Assembly (NCBI GenBank): GCA_964519665.1
Contig: CAZFIV010000019.1
Span: 1 to 64,000, forward strand
Reading direction: 5' to 3'
DNA: 64,000 bases
From: JANQQN01 sp964519665
Lineage (GTDB): Bacteria; Myxococcota; Kuafuiibacteriia; Kuafuiibacteriales; Kuafuiibacteriaceae
This document shows, piece after piece, positions 17,614 to 26,949 of the stretch (position 1 is the stretch's first letter; each line of letters starts with the position of its first letter). The translations under genes and the position numbers were made by a program. Below the pieces are notes generated by a model. That model was not told the origin of the DNA. It searched no databases and saw only the letters and a program-made list of their open reading frames with translations.

Positions 17614-19431
17614 ATGCTGAGTCGTTGCTTCGTTGCGTTGAGCGCCGGTCTCATGGCCGGTCTGGGGACGGGGTGCTTCGGTCTCGACCCGATCGATGTC
17701 GATGTGCCGGCCGAGGTCTCGGCCGCGGGCGTCGTGCTGCTGAACGATGATGACCAGGTCGTCGAGGGGTCCTCCTTGGTTCCGTGGGCGTCGAGCCTTC
17801 CGGTGTTTGCCCCGGCGCAGGAAAGGTCGTTGGTCCTCGGTTTTACCGACCGCCAACTCGCCCCGTTTCCGAATCTGGTTGGGTCACCCGAACGGCTGGA
17901 GGCCGCGGCGAGCTGTAGCAACCGTCTGCCGGCGCCGGCCTTCGCCGCGTTTCTGACCGCCGACGGCCTGACCCCGACCGATCCGCGGACAGTGCCCGCC
18001 GTGACCTCGATGACCGTCCGCAGCACTTGTTCGGCGCCTCAGCCCGGCGAGGGTTGGCATGTCGACGTGTCGTGTTTCAATGAGTTGTGCAGGGCACCGA
18101 TCACGGGTTTTGGCGAGTGCTCGGTAAGTTTCGATCTGTCGTCCTGCGGAGGCGTCGGCAACGTCGACGTAACGATCGATGCAGACGGCCAGGCGTGCGC
18201 CGAAGTCACGGGCGCGCCGCAGAGTTGCGAGCAGGTATCCGACCCGTACTCCACCGCGACGCTCCAGTGTGGCACTCGAGGCGCAATCGGCAGCTGTACG
18301 ATTCACATCTACCGAGATGCCCGTGAGCGGCCTCCGCCGTTCGTAGCGACGAAGAAGCAGTGGGCCGACCGCGTACCGATGGAGCCCAGCTTCCTCGATC
18401 GCCGGGAATGGGTCGGTTCGCGCAACCTACGCTCGGGATACGCGTTGGCGATGACCTTGCTCGATGGCGCAGTGGTGATTTCCGGTCCGGCCGACCCCGA
18501 GCGAGGTTGCTCGACCGAACCGGGCTTCTTCTACTTCGTCGATACGGAGACCCTCGATCGGATTCGTGAGGTTCAGGGACTTCCGTGTGTCGAAGCGATC
18601 GTGGCCGACGACAACGGCGACACATTCGTCGCGGTATACCTCGGTGCTTCGGGGTGGCGGATCGGTCGGTTCAATCAGAACGGAGAGATGTTGCTAGGGC
18701 GCGCGGTCGGCGATGCGATCCGAAACGAGGTCTTGCCCATGTCGCCCGTGCCATACTGGCGGGCGCAAGCCCTTTTGAAGCCTCCGTTCTCCGATGAGCT
18801 ATGGCTGGTGATGTACGATGGTCGGGACGATGGCCAGCGGCCGGGGGTGGCGGTGATTCGACTCAACCGGAGCACGCTGTCGGAAGTGGCTGTCGACGAA
18901 CTCTCTTCGTGGTCCCGCAGCTACGAGGCGGTCATGGTTGGGCCACGGCAATTCTCCCTTATTGGGCAGAGCAACTTCCTCGTTGGATGGTTCTCTTCAG
19001 GAGAAGAGTTTCCCGACTTTCAAGTGTCTGTGCTGGCGGAGGACGAAGTTCGGAACGTCCTATATTCGATCTTGCCCATCACGCCCGACCGACTCGTCGT
19101 TTCAGCCCGAGGGCGCGTTCCGGCCCTTGTCGTCAGCAAGTTTGGGGAGCTGAAGCCGATCGTCCACCCGGCTGGGCAACCGGTCCAGGCGATCATGCGT
19201 CTCGCCGAATGGGACGGTCCCATTAAGCTCGGCCTGGGGATGGAGACGACCATCGAGCCCCGCCGAGAGGCGGTCGCCATGCTGATGGATACCGATCATG
19301 ATCGATTCTTGCCAGGCGTATGGAAAATCGGGGACGGGATGCCGGGATTCGTCGCAACGGATATTCGGGGGCGGCACTTCGTCCTGCTGCCGTGGTCCGC
19401 AGAGATCGTCCGGATCGACCCGTTGCCCTGA
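17614..19431 (+). CDS. Large Cys-rich lipoprotein, unknown function
   Basis: The start at 17614 gives a signal peptide (MLSRCFVALSAGLMAG) with lipobox GTGCFG near residue 20; the longer frame from 17470 would bury this. The mature protein is about 585 residues. Residues 90-230 are Cys-rich (for example CSNRL, RSTCSAP, VSCFNELC, GECSVSFDLSSCGG), with spacing that suggests several disulphides. Residues 260-600 show repeated beta-rich stretches (GSRNLRSGYALAMTLL, EAIVADDNGDTFVAVYLG, VAVIRLNRSTLS), compatible with a beta-propeller or repeated beta-sheet. This fits a cell-surface protein. It belongs to the run of lipoprotein genes between 15.9 and 21.1 kb. No family recognised. Confidence 0.65.
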   Translation: MLSRCFVALSAGLMAGLGTGCFGLDPIDVDVPAEVSAAGVVLLNDDDQVVEGSSLVPWASSLPVFAPAQERSLVLGFTDRQLAPFPNLVGSPERLEAAASCSNRLPAPAFAAFLTADGLTPTDPRTVPAVTSMTVRSTCSAPQPGEGWHVDVSCFNELCRAPITGFGECSVSFDLSSCGGVGNVDVTIDADGQACAEVTGAPQSCEQVSDPYSTATLQCGTRGAIGSCTIHIYRDARERPPPFVATKKQWADRVPMEPSFLDRREWVGSRNLRSGYALAMTLLDGAVVISGPADPERGCSTEPGFFYFVDTETLDRIREVQGLPCVEAIVADDNGDTFVAVYLGASGWRIGRFNQNGEMLLGRAVGDAIRNEVLPMSPVPYWRAQALLKPPFSDELWLVMYDGRDDGQRPGVAVIRLNRSTLSEVAVDELSSWSRSYEAVMVGPRQFSLIGQSNFLVGWFSSGEEFPDFQVSVLAEDEVRNVLYSILPITPDRLVVSARGRVPALVVSKFGELKPIVHPAGQPVQAIMRLAEWDGPIKLGLGMETTIEPRREAVAMLMDTDHDRFLPGVWKIGDGMPGFVATDIRGRHFVLLPWSAEIVRIDPLP

Positions 19432-19953
19432 CGGCCAACTTCCGTCATCAGTCACCCGGTCGACCGGTTTCGCGAAAGGGTGCGCGATATACTCCGCGGC
19501 GCCCGCGTTCGCCGGCGGTACCGAGACCGCACCCGCGCATTTGGTCTTTCACCGCTAAATGGAATCGGATCCAGCCTCGGGTTGGGGAGGCCGTACGGTC
19601 GTCGGGCTCGTCGACCACGTTGCCGGTCCGACTTTTCAGGTTTATCGTGCTCTCCGCAGCCTCGCTGGTCGTCAATTGACCGTAGCGAACGCCCGCAACG
19701 CGAGCTCGTGATGCGGCTGCTCCACCACGACATGTCCGTACGGAAAAGTATTGGATGCTTCTCTATGGCGGGACGGTCACGACCGATGGCCAACGTTGCC
19801 AAACGACCCTCGCGGAGCGGTCCAACGGTCCGGGCTCCCCAATTCGGCGCGTCAGGTTTGCGCGTCGAAACAAATATGATAACGCGCTCACGCAACCCGG
19901 GCCGTCCGCGTAGCGACCTCAGCGGTCGGCCCTCAACCTGGGGCTTGAACCAC
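19432..19953. other. Intergenic region with no recognised gene
   Basis: This 522 bp stretch holds no ORF I would defend; an in-frame extension of the next gene covers it but lacks a signal peptide and is rejected. Notable pieces are a perfect 12-bp palindrome, CCGGTCGACCGG at 19456-19467, and TATGAT at 19875-19880, which could be a -10 box for the lipoprotein gene at 19954, although no good -35 lies 17 bases upstream. Local AT content rises near 19860-19885. Confidence 0.5.
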
Positions 19954-21060
19954 ATGAACAGCAAACTTGGCAGTATCGGTTGTGCAATTCTGCTTGCCTG
20001 CGGCGCTGGCGCTTGCGGCGACGATGACGAAACTTCGAGCGCGGTGGTTGAGCTCTTCGTGAAGCTCCCATCGGGCACCCGGTATCCGGAAGGCATCACC
20101 ACCAATCCGGCGACGAACTCGATTTACGTCGCGACCTTCGACTTCTTCGTTGATGCGAATACCGTTCTCTTCAGCAACAAGCTCCTCCGGTACGACGTCG
20201 ATGGTACCCTCGAGGCGCAGATTGACTTCGGGGCTTCAGCGCTGCTGGGCATCCAGTACAACCCAGCCGACGACAAGATCTACATTGCCAACTGGTCCGA
20301 AGAGAAGGTCCAGCGCGTGCCGGCTGACTTCGATGCCAACACGCCGGTCGAGGACGTCGCCAACATCCCGGAGATCGGGCCCCCTCTCGACCGGACGCTG
20401 GACAATCCCGACGGAACGGAAGACCTCATCGGCTTCGGCCGACCCGGGATGGATACCGATCGGGTGAAGCCGTCGCCGAACGTCCCCATCTTCGACAGCG
20501 CCGGCGACCTCTACGTATCGGACTCCTTCCAAGGGGCGGTCTTCAAGGTGACCGATCCCGTTGGATGCGCGGCGCCCTGCAACGTCGAGACCCTCACGCA
20601 CGATCCGTTCCTCGCCACCGCAGGATTTCCTGCCTTTGGCGCCAATGGCTTGGCGTTCAACGACGACGAGACCGAGCTCCTGATCTGCAACACCGGTGAC
20701 GACCGGATCATGAGGCTCAACATCGCGGACGGCTCGTTGGAGGAGTTCACCCAAAGCGTCGATGGCTGTGACGGCTTCGTTCGTGACCCTCTCGGCCGGC
20801 TGTGGATAGCAGCCAATCAGGGCGACGAAATGGTGCGCATCAATAGCCAAGGTCAGGTCGTCGAGAAACTTGGTTCGTTCGAAGGTATCGACTCCACGGA
20901 CGACTCGCCGATCGGGCTTTTGTTTCCGACCAACGCGGCGTTCATTGGCAACACGATGTACATCGCCAACCTGGCCCAGTTCTATACACCCGCCGAGTTG
21001 GACGAGGTCGAAGAGCTCATCTTTACCTTTACGATCTCCCGGGTGACTCTCGATTTCTGA
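19954..21060 (+). CDS. SMP-30/NHL-like beta-propeller lipoprotein
   Basis: The start at 19954 begins a clear lipoprotein signal (LGSIGCAILLACGAGACGDDDE). The Asp-rich residues right after the Cys are common in myxobacterial lipoproteins. The 340-residue mature part consists of repeated blades such as YPEGITTNPATNSIYVATF, GIQYNPADDKIYIANW, ANGLAFNDDETELLICNT and LGRLWIAANQGDEMVRIN, as in SMP-30/gluconolactonase or NHL/YVTN propellers. Such proteins bind or hydrolyse lactones, or only bind ligands; catalytic metal residues cannot be confirmed by eye. It precedes the binding-protein/TonB receptor set by about 70 bp and may belong to that operon. Confidence 0.8.
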   Translation: MNSKLGSIGCAILLACGAGACGDDDETSSAVVELFVKLPSGTRYPEGITTNPATNSIYVATFDFFVDANTVLFSNKLLRYDVDGTLEAQIDFGASALLGIQYNPADDKIYIANWSEEKVQRVPADFDANTPVEDVANIPEIGPPLDRTLDNPDGTEDLIGFGRPGMDTDRVKPSPNVPIFDSAGDLYVSDSFQGAVFKVTDPVGCAAPCNVETLTHDPFLATAGFPAFGANGLAFNDDETELLICNTGDDRIMRLNIADGSLEEFTQSVDGCDGFVRDPLGRLWIAANQGDEMVRINSQGQVVEKLGSFEGIDSTDDSPIGLLFPTNAAFIGNTMYIANLAQFYTPAELDEVEELIFTFTISRVTLDF

Positions 21061-21127
21061 TGGACCGAGAGCCAACATGATCGCCCACATGCTCTTCACG
21101 CCGCGAGCGAGCGTTCGCGGCTCGGCT

Positions 21128-22732
21128 ATGCCCGCCCGAAATGCCGCCTTGCGGCCTTGCCATCGCCCTGCTGGCCCCGCTCGCGTCTGCGACGTCGAGA
21201 CGTCCCGGGTGGCTTGGAACTTCTGCCGCCGAGGACTCGTTGGGGTCGTCGGCGCGATCGTGCTGTCGGTCGTCGGATGTGGTGGTAGCTCGGATTCGGG
21301 TCTCTCGGAGTCGACGGGGCCCCAGTGTCCCGGCGGGCGGCGTCTGGATACGAGCAACCCTCTTCTGTTCGGAGGTGTCTTTACGTTGAGCTTCGGCGCG
21401 TCCGTCGAGGTCGAGAAGGTGGCCGCGCCTCAGATGCAGGTCTTCGCCAGTGAGGTGAATCGAAACTGCGGCCTGTTCATTGATGGTGAAGGGCGCGGTC
21501 AAGCGGTCGAGGTGCAGATCCTCGACTCGCTCGACCAGGCGAGCTTCGCTCGGCAGGCCGTCATCGAGCTTCTTCCCAGACCTCAGAACGAGCGCCGAGC
21601 GAGCTTGATCGTCGGGGCCGGCGGCTCGGAGCCCACGGTTCCGGCCGTCTCGCGCGCCGTCAGCCACGTGGTCGAAGACTCGGCGGGCAACGAGATTCCG
21701 ACGCCCGTTCCCTTCGGGATCAACTTTGCATTGGCGGACTCGTTGTCGGGATGCACGGCGGAGCAGCTCGCGGAGCCCCAAGTGATGAAGTCACGAGGGC
21801 CCGCCTACAAACGGGACGGGACAGAGTGTTTCGAACACCAGGGGATGGTTCTCCGCACGTCCGGAACCTCCAGGCAGCTCGGTCAGACCGCCGCCCGCTG
21901 GATGGCGACCGACGACGACTTGCGGTCGATTACGACCGCCGCTCTGATGGTCCGCGATGACGGGCAGCGGGGATTCGGCATCGCGACGTCGGATGGATTC
22001 GATATTACGTTTACGGCCAACGGGGGCACGGTTCTGAACAAGGTCGACTTTCCGCAAAATGCCGCTCCCGAAGTTCTGCGTGACGAGATCATCGAACTCG
22101 TGGCCACCGACCCCGAGATCATCGTCGGCGTCTTTCGTTTGGGCGAGCTGAGGGCGTTTTTGCAGGCATGGGTAGCTCTCGACGAAGACCCCACCTTCGA
22201 TAAGCCCCCGCGCTGGGAGACCGTTCGCTTCCTCAATCTCGGAACTTTGTTCGACAACTATTCAGACGCGGGCCCTCGAGCGAGACGCATTCTGAGTACG
22301 CGGGCGATCGGTATTACTCAAAACGAAGACCGGGATTTCGTTGGTTACCAGCGATGGGTCGAGGCGAGTCGACTGTTCGACCCGAATTTCATGCCGACCG
22401 CCCACCCCGAGCCTAAAACCTACGATCTGCTGATGATCTGGACGCTAGCGATGGTCAAAGCGGGTACCACCGACGGACCGGCAATGGCGGCCGAAGTTTC
22501 CGACATCGTCAATCCCCCGGGCACGGTCTTCTATCCTGGACAGTTCAACGAAGCGCGCAATGCGCTCTTGGCGGGTGAAGACATCGACTACGAGTGTGCG
22601 TTCGGAGCGTGCGACTTCGATGAGACCACCCGGCAGCCCCTCGAGGTGCCGTTCCTGGTGTGGAAGACCGAACTTACAGGGGAGCCAGTCGTTGTCGATG
22701 ACACCCTGGTGTGGACGCGTGAAGTCAACTGA
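21128..22732 (+). CDS. Periplasmic binding protein-like lipoprotein (type 1 fold)
   Basis: The frame is open from 21077; the exact start is uncertain (ATG 21077, ATG 21128 or GTG 21209). GTG 21209 would give the most normal lipoprotein signal (RRGLVGVVGAIVLSVVGC). The mature protein of about 485 residues resembles the branched-chain amino-acid binding type (Peripla_BP_6): LFGGVFTLSFG, then a helix over EKVAAPQMQVFASEVN, then SLIVGAGGSEPTVPAVSRAVSHV, with later lobes around FLVWKTEL. It is the sister type of the lipoprotein at 24940; the TonB receptor between them overlaps its end by 14 bp. It probably binds a small ligand in the periplasm; no permease or ATPase gene is nearby, suggesting sensing or hand-off rather than classical ABC import. 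Confidence 0.75.
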   Translation: MPARNAALRPCHRPAGPARVCDVETSRVAWNFCRRGLVGVVGAIVLSVVGCGGSSDSGLSESTGPQCPGGRRLDTSNPLLFGGVFTLSFGASVEVEKVAAPQMQVFASEVNRNCGLFIDGEGRGQAVEVQILDSLDQASFARQAVIELLPRPQNERRASLIVGAGGSEPTVPAVSRAVSHVVEDSAGNEIPTPVPFGINFALADSLSGCTAEQLAEPQVMKSRGPAYKRDGTECFEHQGMVLRTSGTSRQLGQTAARWMATDDDLRSITTAALMVRDDGQRGFGIATSDGFDITFTANGGTVLNKVDFPQNAAPEVLRDEIIELVATDPEIIVGVFRLGELRAFLQAWVALDEDPTFDKPPRWETVRFLNLGTLFDNYSDAGPRARRILSTRAIGITQNEDRDFVGYQRWVEASRLFDPNFMPTAHPEPKTYDLLMIWTLAMVKAGTTDGPAMAAEVSDIVNPPGTVFYPGQFNEARNALLAGEDIDYECAFGACDFDETTRQPLEVPFLVWKTELTGEPVVVDDTLVWTREVN

Positions 22733-24935
22733 AATACTTGCCTTGAGATTTGCGCTGGGCGCGGCCGTACTGGCGGTCGGCGGGCCTGCGGTGGCCCAGG
22801 CCGATCGTCCGACTTCGACCTCGACCTCATCCGAGACTCTGGCCGTGCCGGTCGATGATGAGGAACTTCTGGCTGATGAGCTCTTCGAGTTCGAAGAGCT
22901 CGATCTGGGCGACCTTCTCGAAACGTCGGTGGTCACGGCGACGAAGTTCGCGCTCAGTGAACGCGATGCTCCGGCCATCATCACGGTGATCGACAAGGAC
23001 GAGATCCGACAAGCGGGCTACCGGTCAGTGGCAGAGGCGCTGCAGTCGAGCCCGGGTCTGGTGGTGAACACCGACCACGTGATCTACAACGTCGGCGTCC
23101 GGGGTATCAACGGCGGTATTCGGAGCGGTAGCCGTCACCTCAAGCTTCTGGTCAACGGACAGGCCATCGCTTACCGTCCCGATGCTCAGCTGTTCTTGGG
23201 GCCGGAGCTCATACCGATCTCGGTGATCGAGCGAATCGAGGTCATTCGCGGCCCCGCCTCGTCTCTGTACGGCGTCAACGCTTTTCTCGGCGTCATCAAT
23301 ATCATCACCCGCAAGCCGAGTGAGTTCCAGAACACGCTCGTGCGCGGTGAGATTGGGACCATCGAAGAAGGCTTGAGCGGGGCGGTGAGCGCGGTCGCGG
23401 CCCACGAAGACGATCGCATCGGTTTACTGATCGCCGGGTCTGCGAGCCGATACGACCGGTCGGGGTTGCGGTTGCCGGCGAGCTCACCCGATTTCGCCGA
23501 CTACGGCGACGATCTGTTCAGCGAAGACGACATCGCTCAGCCGGTGTCGTTCTACGGGCAGCTGAGCTACGACCTTCGTGACTACGGCGTGATCATCATC
23601 GAGGGTAACTATCAGCAGCTCGATAGCCGAGCGGAGTGGGTCGACACGGGAGCCTTGAGCCACATATCGGAGACCGATATTCGACAGGGATATGTTCGGG
23701 CCGCCTATCGATACAACACCGAGTCGTTCGCCTTCCGGCTGTTGGGCTCGTACGGGCGCGGAGGGCCCGGCGCGGACGACGTGATCGCTCCGACCATCAA
23801 TGGGCAGCCGACCGGCTTCTTGGTCGAGCGCGATTTGGGCTTCGACAGTTACAACGTGGTGGCGGAGGCTCAGTACAATCTGTCCCGAAGTTCGGCGATC
23901 GTCGGGGTCGAGTACGACGTGGACCAAGAAGACCTGCGTCGCAACTTGTTCGTGTCTCGCGACACGGGGCAGACGCTCGAAGGGCAAGACTTCGGGGAAG
24001 AGACTTTTACTGATTTCGGTGTATACGCTCAGGTGTTGTTCGGTGAGGTCAAGGGCCTCAATCTGAGCGGCAATATTCGCTTCGATACCAGTAATCGATT
24101 CGGTGAGTTCTTTAACTATCGTCTCGCCGCCGCTTATCGCATCAGCGATGAATTCTACGTGAAGGCGCTATCGGGAAGCTCCTTTCGTGTTCCGTCACCC
24201 GAGCAGCTGTACGCAACGCCGGTGCGGGCGGGAGGGGTTCAGGGCTCACTTTCTGCGCGAGAGCCGTTCACGCTCCCCGCTCAGAAGGCGCTCATTCAAG
24301 AGCTCCAGGTCGGGTACTCGTCAACATATCTTTCGGCGACGCTGGACGGCTACATCATGAACGTCAGTGACCGAATCGAGTTTATTCGACGGGGTGGCGA
24401 TCTTCAGATTCCGAATCTCTCCGACTCCTTGACGATCGGCGGTGAGTTGTCGCTCGAATTCAACTATCCCGGTCTTTTCGATTTGATCGACCTGCGGCTT
24501 CGGGGTGCAGCGTCTTATCAGAACACCGATGTGTCGCTCGACGGCAGCTTTACCCCGCGTGAGCGCGAGCTCGCGACGTTAAATGAGCTCTATCCGGATT
24601 GGTCGTTCAACGGGATGCTCAATGTGGCCATGCCGGCCTGGTATTTGAATCTCAATGTCCGCATCAACGCGCTCACCGAACGACCGGAGTCGCAGAGCAA
24701 CCAGGACATCGGGCGGCCGATCGCGGGTGACCCGCTGCGCTTCATTCCTACTTCGTGGCCGGTGTACGTGACGGTGTCCTCCTTGAATCTCTTCATCTTC
24801 GAGAAGAAAGAGACGCTCGTTCAGCTGATCGTGAATGATGTCTTCGAGACCCAGTCCGAAGAACCTGGGTTCAATGGGATCAACATCCCCGCTCTCGGCC
24901 GACGCTTCTTCGTCGTCGTTTCGCAGGAGTTGTAA
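22719..24935 (+). CDS. TonB-dependent outer-membrane receptor
   Basis: The start is taken as the GTG at 22719, inside the end of the preceding gene, because the following segment is a signal peptide (ALRFALGAAVLAVGGPAVAQA). The product is about 738 residues. A plug domain lies near residues 70-190: ETSVVTATKF, ITVIDKDEIRQAGYRSV, VRGINGG, LKLLVNGQ and IERIEVIRGPASSLYG, all hallmarks of the family. The remainder is a 22-strand-like beta-barrel (for example RVPSPEQLYA, SFNGMLNV). It would import a siderophore, vitamin, sugar or peptide using TonB energy, but ligand specificity cannot be read. The overlaps with neighbouring binding-protein genes imply one transcript. Confidence 0.93.
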   Translation: MKSTEILALRFALGAAVLAVGGPAVAQADRPTSTSTSSETLAVPVDDEELLADELFEFEELDLGDLLETSVVTATKFALSERDAPAIITVIDKDEIRQAGYRSVAEALQSSPGLVVNTDHVIYNVGVRGINGGIRSGSRHLKLLVNGQAIAYRPDAQLFLGPELIPISVIERIEVIRGPASSLYGVNAFLGVINIITRKPSEFQNTLVRGEIGTIEEGLSGAVSAVAAHEDDRIGLLIAGSASRYDRSGLRLPASSPDFADYGDDLFSEDDIAQPVSFYGQLSYDLRDYGVIIIEGNYQQLDSRAEWVDTGALSHISETDIRQGYVRAAYRYNTESFAFRLLGSYGRGGPGADDVIAPTINGQPTGFLVERDLGFDSYNVVAEAQYNLSRSSAIVGVEYDVDQEDLRRNLFVSRDTGQTLEGQDFGEETFTDFGVYAQVLFGEVKGLNLSGNIRFDTSNRFGEFFNYRLAAAYRISDEFYVKALSGSSFRVPSPEQLYATPVRAGGVQGSLSAREPFTLPAQKALIQELQVGYSSTYLSATLDGYIMNVSDRIEFIRRGGDLQIPNLSDSLTIGGELSLEFNYPGLFDLIDLRLRGAASYQNTDVSLDGSFTPRERELATLNELYPDWSFNGMLNVAMPAWYLNLNVRINALTERPESQSNQDIGRPIAGDPLRFIPTSWPVYVTVSSLNLFIFEKKETLVQLIVNDVFETQSEEPGFNGINIPALGRRFFVVVSQEL

Positions 24936-24939
24936 AGTC

Positions 24940-26778
24940 ATGGCATCTCGAAACGTAGTCGCTTGGCTCCTCCTGCTCGCGACGCTCTTGCCCACCGGTT
25001 GTTTGGATGACTCGTCGGAGCCGGCGGAGGATCTTCCGGCGTTCACCGGATCCCCATATTCGATCGGGGCGCTCATCTGCGTGAGTGGGGCGACGGCCGG
25101 CAACGCCCCCGATCTCGAGCGAGCCGTGATCCTCGCGGCGGAGTTCGTCAATGGGTCCTCGCGCGCGTTTCCCGACTCTGCCCCCGACCAGATTCCTTGT
25201 CGTCTCAATGGAACGTGCGGCGTTCGGGTGGGGCGCGATGCCGACGGGATGGTTCTGCGCGGGAAGCTCGAAGTCGTGGTGGCCAACACCGAAGATCGCC
25301 CAGACCGAGCGGTGGCGGCCGGACGTCGGCTCGTCGAACAAGAGAGCGTGCGCGTGTTGCTCGGGCCCTGCAGCGCCGAGACCATGAACGAGCTCTTCGC
25401 GCAGGTGACGGGAACCGAGTCACTGCTCATCACCCCGGTGGTAACCGCCGACGCGATCTCCGACCTTCCCGACCGGACCGAAGCCGAGATCGAAGCCGGC
25501 GAGCCGGGGTGGGTTTTTCGGACGGTCGTACCCGACTACCTGCTTACCCAGACGCTCGGGATCGCCGCCCAGAACGCGCTTCAGCCCCCGCCGTTCATTC
25601 ATGGAACCGACCAGACGAGCCGCGAGTGTCAAGATACGGCCGAATGTGGTGACCTCGGGCCCGATTTTCGCTGTCTGACTTCGATCGAAGACGCGGAACC
25701 GGAGCGTGAGTTCCTGCCTCCCTTGGATGTAGCCTGCGCGGGCCCGCAAGATACTTCGTGCGACTTGTTCGGGGCGAACTTTCAGTGTCGGGCGCAGGCG
25801 GCGGGCTTCCGGTGTCAGCAGTTCCGGTCGCGTCAGTTTTGCACGCGGGTCCCCGCTTCGAAGACGGCCCTCATCTTGTATCCGGAGACGGCGGACGGTG
25901 AGCGCCTACGGGCTCGGTTGAATACCTTCTGGACCGAACGGGAGCAGCTCTCGGTGATCGCGGAGACCGGTTATAACCCGGCCGAGCCGTCGTCCTATCC
26001 GAGCCGTCTTCGCGAGATGTTCCGAGATGCCGAGCGCAACTTCAGCGCCCTCAGAACCCAAGGGGTGCTCGAGTCAGACTATCCCTTCGAAGATAGTGTG
26101 GTATTCTTGTTCGCCGATGCCACCGACGGAGGTCTATTCTTGCAGGAGTGGTCTGCGCTCGGGGACTCACTGCAGATCGAGGGCGCCGACAACGTCTTTT
26201 GGGCCGGCCTGAACCCGCTTCGAAGCGCCTTGTTGACGAACCAGCTGCCCTACCAGGCGTTGAGAAACCTGCACGTGATCGATCCGGCAGCGCTCGATGT
26301 GAACAGCGGAGCGTCCTTCGAGAAGTTGTTCGAGCGCCGTTGGGGTGAGGCCCCGAGCGAATTTTCGGGTAACATTTTCGACGCGGCGCTGCTGGTGGCC
26401 CTGGCGCTCGAACGCGCGGGAGTGGAGCTACAAGGACCGGGCGCCGTTGGCCCTCCGAGCCCCGCCGCCATCAAGAGTGCACTGCCGCGGGTCGCCACCG
26501 GTTGCAACCTGACGGTGCTCGACGAGGATTGCGAGGACGTGTTGGGCTTTTCGCCCGACGCGGTTCCGTTCGAAGACTATGCGGATGCTGTTCAGGCCAT
26601 CGCCGCCGGGCAAGACCTCCAGCTGATCGGAAGCACCGGCGATCTCAGCTTCAGCCCGGCGGGTGACCGCTCGGGAACCGTGCAACTATACAAGGTCGAA
26701 CGAGATGGCGAACGAGGCCGTTTCTTCTTCCTCGACAGCCTGACCCCCGAAACGTTCGGCATTAACTTGGAGCAGTAG
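24940..26778 (+). CDS. Branched-chain-amino-acid-type binding protein lipoprotein
   Basis: The start at 24940 is four bases after the TonB receptor stop, with AGGAG 10 bases upstream. The signal is WLLLLATLLPTGCLDD. The mature 590-residue protein is of the Peripla_BP_6/Leu-Ile-Val binding type: YSIGALICVSGATAGNAPDLERAVILAAEFVN, in pieces, VRVLLGPCSAETMNELFAQVTG, NVFWAGLNPLRSAL, FEKLFERRWGEAPSEFSGNIFDAALLVALALE, again in pieces. It contains an insertion near residues 215-300 with several Cys pairs (for example CQDTAECGDLG, CDLFGANFQC, FRCQQFRSRQFC), which is unusual for the family and may form a disulphide-rich lid. It partners the 21128 protein. Confidence 0.85.
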   Translation: MASRNVVAWLLLLATLLPTGCLDDSSEPAEDLPAFTGSPYSIGALICVSGATAGNAPDLERAVILAAEFVNGSSRAFPDSAPDQIPCRLNGTCGVRVGRDADGMVLRGKLEVVVANTEDRPDRAVAAGRRLVEQESVRVLLGPCSAETMNELFAQVTGTESLLITPVVTADAISDLPDRTEAEIEAGEPGWVFRTVVPDYLLTQTLGIAAQNALQPPPFIHGTDQTSRECQDTAECGDLGPDFRCLTSIEDAEPEREFLPPLDVACAGPQDTSCDLFGANFQCRAQAAGFRCQQFRSRQFCTRVPASKTALILYPETADGERLRARLNTFWTEREQLSVIAETGYNPAEPSSYPSRLREMFRDAERNFSALRTQGVLESDYPFEDSVVFLFADATDGGLFLQEWSALGDSLQIEGADNVFWAGLNPLRSALLTNQLPYQALRNLHVIDPAALDVNSGASFEKLFERRWGEAPSEFSGNIFDAALLVALALERAGVELQGPGAVGPPSPAAIKSALPRVATGCNLTVLDEDCEDVLGFSPDAVPFEDYADAVQAIAAGQDLQLIGSTGDLSFSPAGDRSGTVQLYKVERDGERGRFFFLDSLTPETFGINLEQ

Positions 26779-26949
26779 CGCGGCCGGGTTGCCGCCGAGA
26801 CATCGATATGTCGTGAGTCGGCGCCCCAAGCGCCTCCTTGAGGCGACCGGGGAAACATGTAAGTCGCGCCCATGTGGGTCTGACGGAGCCGTAACGAAGA
26901 ATTCTCGCTTGTCGGTCCGAACGCGGTACTGGACATGGTATGAGCCAGA

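Noticed and set aside
16528..17856. Minus-strand ORF of 442 residues
   Set aside because: Crosses two lipoprotein genes and is Arg/His-rich low complexity.
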